From Calliphora vicina (lineage: Eukaryota > Arthropoda > Insecta > Diptera > Calliphoridae), in the NCBI RefSeq assembly GCF_958450345.1, contig NC_088780.1:436001-500000 (forward strand): a stretch of 64,000 nucleotides of DNA. Reading direction: 5' to 3'. Below, in pieces: positions 1 to 11,842 of the stretch. Made by a program: the position numbers and the translations under genes. Positions within the stretch are counted from its first letter, which is position 1. The number at the start of each line of letters is the position of its first letter. The notes beneath the pieces were generated by a model. That model made no database searches, was not told where the DNA came from, and saw only the letters and a list, made by a program, of their open reading frames with translations.

Positions 1-240
1 TTGGCACAAATAACCATTTTTGCCCTATATGTCCCCAAATAGTTTGAGTGATTTTTAAAAAAACTGTTTTTTGAAAAATTTGTTCGAACACCTATCCGTA
101 CAGGAAAAAACCTGGTATGGGGGAATGTAGCCAAGACCTTCCTCTATCACGACCCGTTTTCTAAATTTTGGCACAAGGCCCCATTTTTAAACAATAGGCT
201 AAAAAGTGGTTTGAGTGATTTTTTTGTATAAACGTTATTA
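1..240. repeat. Fragment of a dispersed AT-rich repeat
   Basis: Two degenerate blocks with 'ggcacaa' and 'tttgagtgattttt' are followed by long A/T runs. The phrase 'tccccaaatagttt' resembles 'gtcccaaatagttt' in the repeats at 44218 and 61905, so this is probably an old copy of that family. The rest, up to about 640, is AT-rich with no coding signal. Confidence 0.35.
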
Positions 241-651
241 TTTGCTTTTGAAGCATACATAACATGAGTGTTTTTTAACATAAAATTTCTTTTTAATTTA
301 TAAATTAAAAATGTAATTTATTTCATTTTTTATTATGATTTTAAATAAATTTTTAAATAAATTAAAAATTTAGTTAAAGTGACTGTAAAGTTTGTTAGAA
401 AATTAATAAAAGTTTGTTAGAGGCCGAAAATCCTCTCCCATGCACAAAAATGAAGAAGAACAGGCAATCACTGTTAATTGACTTTTATATAAATTAAGTA
501 GTAAATTCGTGTATTTAAACTTGGCAGCACTTAAAATTCGGTTTGTAAAGCAGAAAACACTCAATTTTCTCTGCTGCAAATTATTCTCAGAGAGAATTTT
601 TTATTTACTCTCTTAAAAATGAGTAAAACCAAAAAAGTTTGTTGGCCAGAG

Positions 652-2561
652 CAGCGTGGCCGTTTTGGGCTTTTCCTACAAAATTTGGTAGGATTTTTTT
701 CGTTTGGTAGGAAGGTAGTTTAAATTGATTTTTGGTAGGTTGGATCAAAAGTATTTATTTACAAGATATATTTATAGCATTATTAGAGATCACTAAGGCA
801 GATGCAGTTTCAATTTTCCAACTTATAACAGATTTCTTTTCGGCACATAACGTTCCTTTAAACAACTTGATCGGATTGGCAACAGACGGTGCTAACGTTA
901 TGGCTGGTGACGTTACTTACTAATGAAACTGACTTGTTTTACATTAAGTGCATATGCCACTCACTCCAACTCTGCTCTAGTTATGCATGTAATTTGTTGC
1001 CAAAACATATTGAGCTTCTTTGTGGTAATATATATACTTTTTTCTCACATAGTCCCAAAAGAATTAACGAGCTTAAAGAATTTCAGGAATACTGTTCTGT
1101 GAAATCTCATAAAATATTAGGTGCTTGCCAAACAAGATGGTTATTGCAAGAATTATAGAACAATGGGACAGTTTACAATTGTATTTTATATCATGTTTTT
1201 AAGACGTAAATGGTATAAGAGCAGCAGAAATGGCCGAAAGTATGTCTAATAAAGTCAAAACTTATTTTTTATTCTTGACATACATATATGTATGTATACA
1301 TATGTATATATTGCCTATTATTAATAATCTCAATAAAGAATTTCATTCTGAAAGTTCACGTTTGCCATATTTATATACCAGTATAAAACTAACTTTTTAC
1401 TAATTTTAAGTAATTTTATAAAAAAAGAACTGATTAACAATAATATTGAAATTTATTTCAAAAATAAAAATAATCATATTGAAGTTCAAAAAATTTGTAT
1501 AGGCATACATAAAGCAGAAATGTATGTATATTGAAAACAATCTTAGCTCGGATGAAATATTTGAAGTTAATCATAATTAAAATTTAAACGATTCGAAATG
1601 TGTGCATATCTGTAGTTCTAATGAGATATAAAGGACAAAAACTGGTTACAAAATTTTAGAGACACGCCATTAACGTGTTTCAGGCCATTAGAACTAGAAA
1701 TGTATGAACAGAATTAACATATTCTGAGAAATATTAAAATAAAAGATATTTTTACTTAAAAGATATCCATATTTACTTTTATTTGAATTTTTGTCTTCGT
1801 ACGATACCGTTATCCTATTCGCAGGTATGACCCACAAAATTTAAATTTTTTTAACGGCAGTGTCAAATCTCCATTTCAAATTTAAAAAAAAACTTTGGTA
1901 AGAATTGTGCTGAATTTCCAATTATTGATAAATTCATAAAATTTATTGTTGGGGATAAGCTAGTTCCTATGCGCACTTCACTGGTTGCTTAGGCCAGATC
2001 ATCATGAAACCTTTTTCCAAGGCTTTAGAAAAACTAAAGATATTATACATATAAAACTATAGAGTGAATGAGAATTACAGACGCTTTATTTGTAAAAATA
2101 TCAAAGCTTAAACAAATACCAAATTTTGTTTAACAAATTTCAGAAGAGTATGAACAGAACAATGAACAGAAATATACGACTTGACAAAAAAACCGGTGAC
2201 CGGCAAGAAATCAAATAGATGATTGTCCTCTAAAAAAAGGACGTATGGTCATCTTAACAAAAGTAATATTTCAATTGATCTTTTGAATCACTTTGTGGAA
2301 GTAGAATTTCACCAAATTTTGACCACATATAGAATCAGTTGTGTAGATTCGTATTATGCAATAAAAATAATGCTGTATATGCGTATACACTATTGTTTTA
2401 TTGAGGGGACGATATGTAAATACTTTTTAAATAAAAAAATCATAATTTTCTCAAAAAAAAAATGTAGTATATGATTTTAAAAAAATGGTAGGTTTAAAAC
2501 GATTTTGGTAGTTTTTTGAAAAAAATTTGGTAGGAATAAAATTTGTTCAGTGGCAACGCTG
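652..2561 (+). mobile_element. hAT transposon, decayed, with 8-bp target duplication
   Basis: The element starts CAGCGTGGCC and ends in the inverted complement of CAGCGTTGCC. It is flanked on both sides by the perfect 8-bp duplication GGCCAGAG (644-651 and 2562-2569). Both ends carry short GGTAGG/CCTACC subterminal repeats. The 8-bp duplication, the CAG-type ends and the interior coding remnant all indicate the hAT superfamily. A deletion derivative lies at 46339-47259 and an isolated end at 46014-46114. Confidence 0.9.
735..1420 (+). pseudogene. hAT transposase remnant (DUF4371 type)
   Basis: Several frames together read as the middle of a hAT transposase. The first block includes IGLATDGANVMAG, where the 'TDGA' aspartate matches the second catalytic position of this family. 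After a frameshift near 905 it continues with HSLQLCSSYACNLLP and then GACQTRWL. A second frameshift leads to IIEQWDSLQLYFISCF and on to INNLNKEFHSESSRLPYLY near 1320-1390. A TATG-type microsatellite interrupts it at about 1280-1310. At least two frameshifts and several stops make it non-functional. I infer that the N-terminal BED finger and the C-terminal dimerisation region are lost or unreadable. Confidence 0.75.
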
Positions 2562-2569
2562 GGCCAGAG

Positions 2570-3416
2570 TTTGTTATCTTCTCGGGGGCAAACAATTTTG
2601 TGGTTTTTCGGTGTTTTTCGATGACAATACGTATTCATTACTTACAAGTAATTACTTGCATGTGGCAACGGGGGGTTACCATTGAAATGAAAGTGAGCCC
2701 GTTATTTTCGGTCTCTGGTATAAAATATAAAAAGGTTAATCATTTACAGTGAATTGATAGTTTTTTAGGTATAAACAAAACATAAATAATAGTTCTTGTA
2801 AAAATTACTTTAAAAATCAAAACGAAAATAAGAAGGAACTCGCGCGTCGATGCCATTATCGCATAAGGGAATTCGCTGCCTTCGAGAGTTTTGCGTTTAA
2901 ATCCGTTTCTCAAAGTTTGCATTTGCCACATGCCTTCGGTTTGGTTATAGCTTGTAACATATGCCTTGCATGGTGGAGTACCAAACAAAACTCATTTTTG
3001 GAAATTGGTGAATAACCATATAAAACTCAATTTGGAAATTGGTGGAGAGCAAAATAATTAGAAGTTTAGTTCGAGAGTTTCCTCTTCCCATATGAAGTTA
3101 TAAGTGGATTGGCAGTTCTTGGATAAGGCTCTTCCCATTCGTAAGCCGTAATTTGTGATGGCATTATGAATTTTTTCGAAGCCAATTTGTTTTCTTAAAC
3201 ATTTAAGTGGGCGATTTAGCCCTAAACAAACACAAATAAGAAAGTTAAGTAGGTATAGTAATAATTTGGTTTGGTCGTTAAAACTTTCCAAAACAATTTT
3301 CACTAAAATCTGTTTTATAAAATATATTTGGTCAATAACTGCACAAAAAATATTAAAAACAATAAGTTTAGTAATAAATAGTTTACTATCTACAAAATAC
3401 AAGTTTTGGAGATATA
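2570..3416. other. Upstream flank of the MADF/BESS gene; no clear gene
   Basis: This is the presumptive promoter region of the gene starting at 3417. A short direct repeat (TTTGGAAATTGGTG) occurs twice at about 2995-3045. On the minus strand two open stretches (about 3211-3058 and 2988-2830) have fairly balanced codon composition. One could start after a TTTGTTTAG acceptor near 3219 and reads ITNYGLRMGRALSKNC before stopping at 3058. I do not recognise the protein; it may be the remnant of a neighbouring gene or chance. Confidence 0.25.
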
Positions 3417-5534
3417 ATGTCGGTACCAGTTAAACGTAAACGTGGAAGGCCACGTTTAGATGAACCGAAGGAAATTAAAGATTTTGACAATAACCTTATT
3501 CTTGAATTTAAAAAATGTCCCGCTTTTTACGATCGGCAACATCCTCAACACCGCAATCGGGAGTACACGGATCGTGTTTGGCACCGTATAGCTCAAAATC
3601 TGAATGTATCGGGTTAGTATCATTAAAAAATTCACTTGGTTTGTTCGTTTGCTTGCTAGTTTTTAGTATTTTTAGTACTTTTGTTTCAACACAAAAAATC
3701 AGAGACCAAAAATAACTGTTAAATTTTTTTGAGACTGAAAAAGTTAGGCATAAATCAATGAATAATTTTTACGTTTTCAAATAAGAGTTATTCATAATAA
3801 ATATTTTTTTCCTTGCTCATAACTTTTATTTTCGATTTATATTTTTTACGTTGCTAATAACTTTTATTTTCGATTTGTATGTTTTTAAGTTGCATAATAA
3901 GAGTTATTCTAAAGAATATATTTTTTTTCTTTGCTTATAATTCAAAAGAAGTTTCTATCGTCTCCTTGCTTGCATTTTATTAGTACATACATTGTATTTA
4001 ACCTTTAAAGTCGCAAAAAATAAGCTTGGTATGAGACATTGGTATGGTTTTTATTGTGTGTTTTTTAATTATGAAGAATTTTGTTTCACAATCAATGTTT
4101 TAGCAAACGCATTGTCCGCCAAGTTGCACCTATTCTCAGTCAACAAAATACGCAAAGCAGAAAATGCTCTTTCAACAGAAAGCCGTTTAGCCGGCAGTGC
4201 ATAGACAATATGAACCAATTTATTTAAAAATTGCAAAAGTATAATTTTTCACTTCCTAATATTGCAACAAATCGGCATCTACGTCCAGTCTCACAGGTTT
4301 AAAGCTCTCTATTTCAGTTATAGCTGCTTATAACTCTCGCGCTGTATTGCCTTTTTCATCTTCTGAAGATAAATCCACTTCAAGTTCTCTAAATGATGTT
4401 CCGAACAACGATGACGTATTTAGATTCGTCGTTTCGTCAATCAGAAAATCGGATATTTGTTGAAGTGGAGATACTTCAGGTGAAGTTAAATCGAAAATAA
4501 AAGTTATGAGTAACGAAAAAAAATATTTATTATAAATAACTCTTATTAGGCAACGTAAAAAAATATAAATCAAAAATAAAAGTTATGAGAAACGAAAAAA
4601 AAATATTTATTATGAATAACACTTATTGAAAAGCAAAACTTATTTTCATTGAGAATAACTATTATTTGAAGAAACAAAAAATTATTTCTACAATATAAAT
4701 AACAGTTATGGCTAAATTTTTTTTGGATATTTCTTACAGTTATGTCTCTGCAAAAAATAGTAAAACTAGCTGGCAAACGATCAGACTGATAATTTATGAG
4801 TTCACTTATATCAAATATATCTTTTATAGCTAATCTTGTAAAGACACGAATGCTGCAGCTTCGAAATCGCTTTAATTTAGAAAAACGACGCGTCGAAGCT
4901 ATGAAGGAGCAACAACCTCGCAGTTCCGTAGCATCACACTGGTCCCTTTATGAAAGATTATCATTTCTCAGTGATTATGTAAAAACTCGTCGTCCCTATT
5001 CTCTGCCAATAAGCTGTAACACTAAAGCTGATTCTACAGCTTCATCTAGTGATATTGATGAAGAAGAAAATGAAGAAGAGGATGAAGGCGCAAAAACGCA
5101 GGAGAGTGCCATAAGTTCTAATCAGATATTAACGTAACAATATTTAAAAATTTACTATCACTAATTATTAAATTGCAACTTCATTTATTTCCCTTAGAAA
5201 TGGTAATCTGTCCAATAATATCCGAAATGCTGATGACTTTTCTACTAATGAAAACAATTTGGCTACTGAAATCGGAACTTCACAAGTTAATCGAACTTCA
5301 CATCATCGACTGGAGGCAGCCAATGACTTTGGAAACAAATATAAAGCATTTGGTCAGTTTTTGGCATCTTCGCTTATAGAGATGAACGAGATTCAAGCAT
5401 TGGGTTTGGTAGAAAAATTCACTACGGAACTTGTAAAATACCTGAAAACTGAGGAAAGAAAAAAGGAGTTGATTAAGTCATCTCAAATCAGTAATACAGG
5501 TGGAGATGATGAAAATAGTTTAACGGTTTATTGA
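3417..5534 (+). CDS. MADF/BESS domain DNA-binding regulator, three exons
   Basis: The exons are 3417-3612, 4830-5133 and 5198-5534 (837 nt, 278 aa). Junction phases agree: one base plus two, then two bases plus one. The donors are GTTAGT and GTAACA; the acceptors are TTTTATAG and CCCTTAG. Residues 6-13 form an AT-hook-like KRKRGRPR. Residues about 28-115 are a MADF domain (LILEFKKCPAFYDRQHPQHR... VKTRMLQLRNRFNLEKRR... YERLSFLSDY), the Myb-like DNA-binding fold of the Adf-1 family. An acidic stretch follows (DEEENEEEDEG). The C-terminus (KAFGQFLASSLIEMNEIQAL) resembles the BESS protein-interaction region. The product is expected to be a nuclear transcription regulator; targets and orthologue are unknown because this family is large in flies. 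Intron 1 carries a hAT element. AATAAA signals follow the stop. Confidence 0.85.
3700..4750 (-). mobile_element. hAT element inside intron 1 of the MADF/BESS gene
   Basis: Terminal inverted repeats CAGAGACC.. and CAGAGACATAACTGT (read from the other end) are flanked by the perfect 8-bp duplication CAAAAAAT at 3692-3699 and 4751-4758. Long subterminal inverted repeats (GTTATT / AATAAATATT / CATAACTTTTATTT motifs) occupy 3780-3950 and 4490-4700. Without the element and one duplication the host intron would be about 158 bp. Confidence 0.88.
4080..4530 (-). pseudogene. hAT transposase C-terminal remnant
   Basis: On the minus strand the block ALPAKRLSVERAFSALRILL followed by NRCNLADNAF is a typical hAT dimerisation region. 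Upstream on the same strand lies a degraded linker (SPEVSPLQQISDFLIDE... FRELEVDLSSEDEKG) with stops between them. It lies inside the intronic hAT element and opposite to the host gene, so it cannot be spliced into the host protein. It is a decayed internal remnant of the autonomous parent. Confidence 0.72.
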
Positions 5535-5612
5535 TGTACATTGTGTAAATAAAAAGGATAATGAAAAACATAATAAATAAACGAAGAGAATTTACTATGA
5601 ATTCGTTTGCTT

Positions 5613-5774
5613 AGAGTTTGGTAGAAAAATTTACTATGAATCTTGTAAAATACCTGAAAGCAGAGGAGTTGAATGAGGCATCTCAAATCAGTAATACAGG
5701 CGGTGATGATGAAAATAGTTTAACGGTTTATTGAAGTACATTGTATAAATGAAAAAACATAATAAACTAAGATA
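5613..5774 (+). pseudogene. Partial duplication of the MADF/BESS gene 3' end
   Basis: This stretch repeats about 5403-5590 of the upstream gene: the coding end (LVEKF.. NLVKYLKAEELNEASQISN..), the stop, and the 3' flank with CATAATAAA. It has a short internal deletion and several substitutions relative to the original. There is no start or MADF part, so it is not a gene of its own. The duplication resumes after the MITE, at about 6014-6050 ('gatgaattcatttgct' against 'tatgaattcgtttgct'). Confidence 0.8.
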
Positions 5775-6013
5775 GGGCCTTTTCGGAAATGCATCACTGC
5801 GCTGCATCTGATGCGCAGTACGTTCTAAAATGCAAAAGTTGGTAACACTGCAAATGTCTTGAGTTCTAAAAAGCAACAGAGAATCAGATGATGCGCAAAA
5901 AAACCATCAAACAAGCATCACAAAAATTGCCATCAGCTGATTTGCATCAGCATCGCAAACTAATCACAGATGCGCATCAAATGCAGTGCAGTGATGCATT
6001 TCCGAAAAGGCCC
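5775..6013. mobile_element. Short MITE with about 43-bp inverted ends
   Basis: GGGCCTTTTCGGAAATGCAT at the left is matched by its inverted complement at 5994-6013. The interior is rich in GATGC/GCATC. It is flanked by ATA on both sides (5772-5774, 6014-6016). A 3-bp duplication and GGGCC ends fit a PIF/Harbinger-type MITE, but ATA is not the usual TWA target. Confidence 0.8.
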
Positions 6014-6488
6014 ATAATTTGCGATGAATTCATTTGCTATTTGTATTTTGTTATTATACCCATCATCAAAAAGCATTGGGGTATAATAACAGCAGTGAAA
6101 TTATAATGTAAAGTATGGCACAAATCGGCCAACATTTGTGCCTACCAACTTTTGTGAGAATCTGTCCATAATTATATTTTATTGTCAATAATTTTTATAT
6201 AATAACATAAATTTCGACATAATTCATTTAAAGTTTTAAGAAATTAATCACTCTCAAATTCTGTACAGTTCGGACCATAACTGATTCAAATCCCCATAGA
6301 ACCCCAAAACTACATATTGATGGTGGGTATACAAGATTTGGCACAGCCGTATAGAACACTTGCTTGAAAGAAATAAAATGATGTAATTGCCGAAATTGGT
6401 CTGGACAAAGTTTGAAATACATGTAAATTAAATATGTCAGTTGTTATACTCACTAAACATGATTTATGGATGTTCGAAAAAATATGTA

Positions 6489-8120
6489 CAGTGCCGAACT
6501 TAAGTATTGGCACAGGATGATCATTGTTCTATAAGGTCGATTTAAAGGCCATATTGTTGACATTTTTAATAAAAATATATATTTATCAGATAGATTGATG
6601 AATTTCCTACAAAATACCACCAACTTCATTTCAACAATTTTGCAATATTATTTAAAAATAATAAAAAGACGAAAAATTCCACAATTCCGTAGAACAAAAC
6701 TATTGGCACACTTAACCAGATTCTTCAAATTTGAATGATCTATCCACTTTTTTTCTTTGAAAATGCGATTTTATCTTCTTTTATTTAACAGTTTTCGTTT
6801 CTAAAACTGTTAATGTCAATTTGTAAAAAATGAGCACAATAATTATCAATTTTGCTGAAAATAGCTATCAAATAAAATGAAACAACAGAATCTGAGCTCA
6901 AAATCATACTTCACTTGCACAATCAAGGAAAATCATATGCTGAGATTGTAGAGATTATGGAAAGAAGCCGTTTTACAATTTGGAGTATCGTGCAACGTTT
7001 TAAGGCAACATCAACACTTGAAAGTGCTAAACATACAGGTCGTCCTAGATTCTTAAGTGAGCGTAAATACAGCCATATAATCAAAAAGGTCAAGTTATGT
7101 CCAAAAATATCTTCAACACAGGTTGCTGTAGAGATTAAGGAAGAGTTTGGGAAAGAAGTTCACGCAGCAATAGCCAGAAGAGTGCTCCAGAAGACAAACT
7201 ATAGTTGTCGTATTGCTAGGCGTAAACCATTTATTTTATCTGTGAACCAAAAGAAGCGTTTAGTATATGCCGTTTAGGAATTTACGTAAGCCACATGATT
7301 TTTAGCACCAAGTGCTATTCTCTGATGCAAACAAATTTAATATTTTTCGTTCTGATGGCCGTCAAACGGTATAGAAAAAAAAACCAATAAAGAGCTGGAA
7401 AAACAAAATATTGCTTCAATAGTAAAACATGGTGCTGTTGAGGTAATTGTGTGGGGTTGTATGTCCGCTTCAGGGGTTGTAGAGCTGGTGTTCATTGACG
7501 AAATAATGGACAAAGTGAAATATACGGATACACCTCAAGAAAAGTACAGAAAAGTTAAATTTACCATTTTCTTTCACTTTTCAACATGACAATGATCCCA
7601 AACATTCGGCCTATACTGGACGTATGTTGCTTTCATACAATATTTCGCATGTCCTACCACACCCTCAACAATCTCCGGATCTCAACCCAATAGAGCATCT
7701 GTGGGAAGAGCTAGATAAGCGAGTGAAAAAGGCATTAGTTGAATAATGGCAAAGTATTGGGTTAGATATCACAAACAAGTTGGTAGATTCATGCCTAAGA
7801 TACTCGAGGCAGTTATAAAGCAATAATCACTTGCAACTATATATTAAATTTTGCAATATTGCTTCCTAAATGAAATGTTTTTTTAGCTTTTAATGAAGTG
7901 TGCCAATAATTTTGTTCATTGAAATTAAGTATTTTTATGTAGTTTTGTTATTAATAAATAGTGGTATCAAATTGTTGAAATGAAGTTGTTTATATTTTGC
8001 AGGAAATTCATCAGTCTATCTGGTAAATATATTTTTTTATTAAAAATCTCTACAATACGGCCTTTAAATAGTCCTTAAAGTAAAATGAGCATCCTGTGCC
8101 AATACTTAAGTTCGGCACTG
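6489..8120 (+). mobile_element. Tc1-like transposon with long inverted ends
   Basis: CAGTGCCGAACTTAAGTATT at the left is mirrored at the right end, and both sides have TA (6487-6488, 8121-8122). Similarity between the ends continues for about 150 bp (to 'cttcatttcaacaattt'). The 1,632-bp length is normal for Tc1. Confidence 0.92.
6915..7825 (+). pseudogene. Tc1 transposase, broken by frameshifts and stops
   Basis: The first 120 codons are intact and hold the paired helix-turn-helix region (MHNQGKSYAEIVEIMERSRF... GRPRFLSERK). After the stop at 7277 the protein resumes in other frames: FSDANKFNIFRSDG, where the residue after the first catalytic Asp differs from the usual Glu; VWGCMSASGVVELVFID; HDNDPKHSAYTGRMLL with the second catalytic Asp; and PQQSPDLNPIEHLWEEL with the catalytic Glu. 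A stop then interrupts VKKALVE*WQSIG. The catalytic triad is still visible but the gene needs several repairs and is dead. It is most similar in the window to the fragment at 59860-60250. Confidence 0.88.
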
Positions 8121-8389
8121 TATGTAATTTAAATTTTAAATTTGTATTTGAATTGAAACGGAAAAATAAATACAAAAATGTGTTAAAGTGCAAAAAAAGG
8201 AATTTCGGTTAATCGACACAAATTAATCGGTTTATACAATACAGTTAACCGTCCAAAATTAATCGGTTAATCGATTGAATACCCTAGTATATACATCAAT
8301 CAAAATACTTAAAGGCTTACCAATTTAAAAGTTCTATTCGGATGTACAGCTTGAGTCCAAGTGTCGTTTATACATTAAGGCAATCATAT

Positions 8390-8959
8390 TGTTACGTTTT
8401 AACCTTTTCAAAACGTTTGTTTATTTTCCTTTAAATATACCGGATACTTTTGATTGCAAATAAAAGCCGATTAGTAGTTTGAAAATTGTAACAACTCTTT
8501 ATTTATTTAATGTTTTATTTTATACACGTTTATAAATGCTCAGCAATACAGACACACTTTATTATGTACACGAATTCACTTGAAAAACACAGCACTCAGT
8601 TGATGTTTATTCGAAAAGCGTATCTGATAAACTCACTAACGACTGCAACCTCTGCCACTATTTATAACACTGTCATCTGCACTCTAGATTGCTCTTTAGC
8701 TGTCTAGAGCTTTCTAATACATATGCCATCTGTGGTGTACTTTCTACAATGTTCTTTAACTGAATATTAGAATTCGAATATACGGTCGCAGCAAACAGCG
8801 TTGCCAACTTACGATCAATGGTCAACTGAAAGCTTTTATTCAATGTTAATAATGCCCACAGATATGTTAAAGTTTGGGCACTGCTATTTGAAATCATTAT
8901 GCATCTTTAAATCAGCCGTTAAAATCTTTATATTTGAAATTAAGTACAATTTCGTAACA
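8390..8959 (-). repeat. 3' LTR of a Ty3/gypsy element
   Basis: The 570-bp unit starts TGTTACG and ends CGTAACA, and matches the solo LTR at 41264-41853. On the minus strand it is preceded by the purine-rich GCCGGGGGCAG at 8960-8970, the expected polypurine tract. No matching 5' LTR was found on the far side, so the retroelement is truncated. Confidence 0.85.
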
Positions 8960-9043
8960 CTGCCCCCGGCTTAAGCCTGTTCGTCCCGAATAGGCATAGA
9001 TTCACTTCTCCCATAGGCAGCTAGTCGTTCCAGATGTTCAACC

Positions 9044-9700
9044 TCAATTCCCGATATCGGTCTCCCACATCTTTTCTCTGCTGGACAGACCAAGGACTCC
9101 AACAGGAACCGTTCTGTCGTTGCACTGTTCAACGAGGGCCTCCATTGTTACATGGCCACTTCTCACATCCGCTGGTTCCAACACCAATAAATCATTGTCT
9201 ATAAAATCCTCCACTTCCTCACGGGCCCATACCAAATCCTCTGACTGCGGTGGCAACCTTTTGTGCTCAACAAAAACTAACTTTCTTACTTGAGACTTGC
9301 TCTCATATCCGACGTGAAGGGGTATTTTAACATTTCGCCAATTCATGACTTTTTGTCCCATATCCAAAGTAATGCTGTGACTAATCATGAAGTCTGCACC
9401 AATGATTACTTCGTCCACAATATCGGCAACAACAAAGACATGATTTACGCTAATATCACCAATAGTTAGTTTCACATTAACTTTACCATGGACAGTGGCA
9501 GGCTCTCCAGTAGCGGTGCGTAGACTTACATTGCAAATTGGTTCCATCGATTTCTTTACTAAATCTGTTCTGATGATAGATTGCGACGCTCCCGTGTCCA
9601 TGGTAAGGATGTGCTTCCGACCGTTGATGTACCCACTAGCAGTAAGATTGTTATTTTCCTGCTGCAGTACTGATATGGAGATGGTAGGGCCATCAGGTGT
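9044..9700 (-). pseudogene. Retroviral-type aspartic protease of the Ty3/gypsy element
   Basis: The frame is open from about 9700 and includes NNLTASGYINGRKHILT, then the active-site motif DTGAS, and later VDEVIIGADFM, the usual C-terminal flap/Gly-Ala-Asp region of retropepsins. The protease would mature gag-pol. The frame continues as an unrecognised linker (LPPQSEDLVWAREEVEDFID) and stops at 9044. Directly after it, in another frame, EVEHLERLAAYGRS...RDEQA* (about 9050-8975) looks like the C-terminal tail of pol. A deletion has therefore joined the protease region to the pol end, removing RT, RNase H and integrase. Confidence 0.82.
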
Positions 9701-9705
9701 GGGTG

Positions 9706-10100
9706 TCAGATCCTGTCCCTTAGTGGCTCCTGTAATGCTTGATGATTCGCCAGCTGGTTATTTCTTGATGCTGAAACATATCTGATTCGCTTTCTTAGTG
9801 CTCTGCAGTTTCGCTGAATGTGACCCATTTTTCCACAGTTATAACATTTAACTTTGGCTTTAGTTTGTCTCTTACTTAAAGCCTTTAAAACTGCCTCTAT
9901 TAATTCCTTTAATTCGTTGACCATACTTCTATCATTTTCAGCGACAACCTCGATTTTCGCACATTACACATCTGGGGCTTTGAAATTATCTTTGCTGTTT
10001 CTTGTACCAGCGCGAATGAGACGGTTTCAAAGAATGATGACTTTGGTGTGGCACATACCGCATATTTTATCTCTGGATCGCGAATACCATTCACAAATGC
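9706..10100 (-). pseudogene. Gag C-terminal part with zinc knuckle
   Basis: The frame MNGIRDPEIKYAVCATPKSS (10094-9909) is the end of a Ty3/gypsy gag capsid. After a frameshift near 9915 it continues as VNELKELIEAVLKAL and a CCHC knuckle CYNCGKMGHIQRNC, which binds RNA in gag proteins. The frame then reads into the spacer before the protease. The N-terminal half of gag is not readable upstream; the sequence to 10400 has no clear match. At least one frameshift makes it a pseudogene. Confidence 0.82.
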
Positions 10101-10135
10101 CTCTATCTGTTACGAGTCCCGAAAAAGCACCATAA

Positions 10136-11842
10136 CGAATTCGGTGCCGACCAGCTCACATGCATGATTCTTACTCACGGTGCGAGCACCTCCCTTCGTT
10201 ATGGCCCAAAGAACTGTCACAATAAAATTTTGGTCGTTCGGTACTCTACTATCAAATGGAACACCTATGAAGTGGAGTTAGATGTTCACTCCAATCTGCC
10301 CTTTCCCTACCATAATCTCCCACACCTGTATATATTTACGGGGATCCCTTATGTTTCACAAACCACACCACTTACCTTCAATAAACCACTCTGTTAAATA
10401 AGATTATTCCTGCATTTTTTTCTTCATTCACTTAATCATAACATTTTCCTTTTATTTAATCTATTTGCTTAATATATAAATGTGAACTAATAGTATAAAA
10501 CACTGTTTCAAAACTAAAAACTATAACTTTTATAACTATAACTATAAAAAAAAACGTGTAACACTAATTCCTTAATAATATTTCCTTGCCTCAACAAATA
10601 CCCAAACTAAAACAATTAGATTTTCAAAGATCACAAAAAAAAATCCCTTTATATATTGGTTTCCTCATCAATTATATGCCCCAGCAATTTTGTTAGGGGA
10701 TTCACTTTTAAATATAACCTAATATCAGCCTAAGAGAGCTCACTTAAACGATTTTTCTTCTGGCCTATTTATGCCTGATCTCTACTCTACAGGATTCGAT
10801 GAGAAAACGGTGACGGGGATATTAAATGAATTTTAGGTAATCAAAACGTTAGGTATTTATCGAAAAGCTAGGGCACCTAATGATTAATATAATAACAAAA
10901 AAAATATAAAACACTAAAACTAACAAACTTAGACTAAAGACGTTAAGATTTATAATATATTTGTATTAAGATGGTTAAATTGGTAAAAGATAGAGGATTA
11001 TTAGTTTTTATCACAAAACACTTCCTTGTTTAAAATGGCGTTTCCTTTGATGATATAAGAATGTCTTCGAGCTGAATTTGTTATGTAGTTGTTGCTTGTC
11101 CCAAATAAAAATGTTGTAGTCCCCTTGTTTTGTTCTGGCCCTGCTCCAGTTATAGGGGACTAAGGGTTTTAATTGTTCCAATATTATTAGTGCAGGGATG
11201 TCTTTAGCTTCTTGTTGTGACTCTAACCTGCTATAATTAATAAACTTAATCAGCATACATACTTCTATTAAATAGGCTGAGTCACTCTATCTTACCTTAT
11301 TTCCTTGGCAAGTTTATTTTAAATATTTCACTATTCAGTCTAGTTTAAATTTACTATTCAGATCTTTATTTGTTTTACTTTTTGTTATGTTTAATTTAAA
11401 TTATATTTTGTTTATTTAAAAATAATTCATGTATAGTGTTTATGGGCTGTTTACTTTCCTCTATCTCTTTAAGATGGCCGAGCAGAAACTTATATTTATA
11501 CCCTATATGTTCCAAGAAATTGTATTCCAATTGGGCCTATTATATTCATGCTCCTTTAAATCATCCTTTTATCGCATTCTCACATTTCATATACAACCAT
11601 CTTTTTCTAATTTTCCCACTCTTTGTATATAAACATTGAATAGCCTTATTTGAATTTAACGAACTATCAACATTTTTATTCATTCATAAAATTCTACGTA
11701 CACATTTCTCTCACACTGTGTCCGACCATTCTCATTATATCAGATCTGGTAACCCTTTTTACTACTACATCTGTTACGGCGAATTCAATGCATGTGAGAA
11801 ATCAAGGCGAATTTACTTTACAGGTGGCGTTAACAGCACAGC
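10136..11842. other. AT-rich stretch without recognisable gene
   Basis: Up to about 10400 this may be decayed gag/5' sequence of the retroelement. An 81-codon minus frame (11256-11011: LVPYNWSRARTKQGDYNIF) has no recognised domain. The rest is A/T-rich with no paired repeat ends that I can see. Confidence 0.3.

Larger units (their letters stand above)
6415..8284. mobile_element. 5'-truncated copy of the GGGTATTC element, split by a Tc1
   Basis: 6415-6486 and 8123-8284 match the element at 42226-43197 ('taaattaaat.tgtcagttgt', 'ttaatcggtttat', 'gattgaataccc'). The right end GATTGAATACCC is followed by TA. The left end is missing before about 6415. The Tc1 at 6489-8120 sits in the middle. Confidence 0.75.
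8960..10135 (-). mobile_element. Internally deleted Ty3/gypsy retrotransposon
   Basis: The minus-strand order is gag end, CCHC knuckle, aspartic protease, a short pol tail, polypurine tract, LTR. Reverse transcriptase, RNase H and most of integrase are missing, and so is the 5' end. It is a dead deletion derivative. Confidence 0.85.

Noticed and set aside
3515..3715. 66-codon frame overlapping exon 1 of the MADF/BESS gene
   Set aside because: Other frame of a real exon that continues into the intron.
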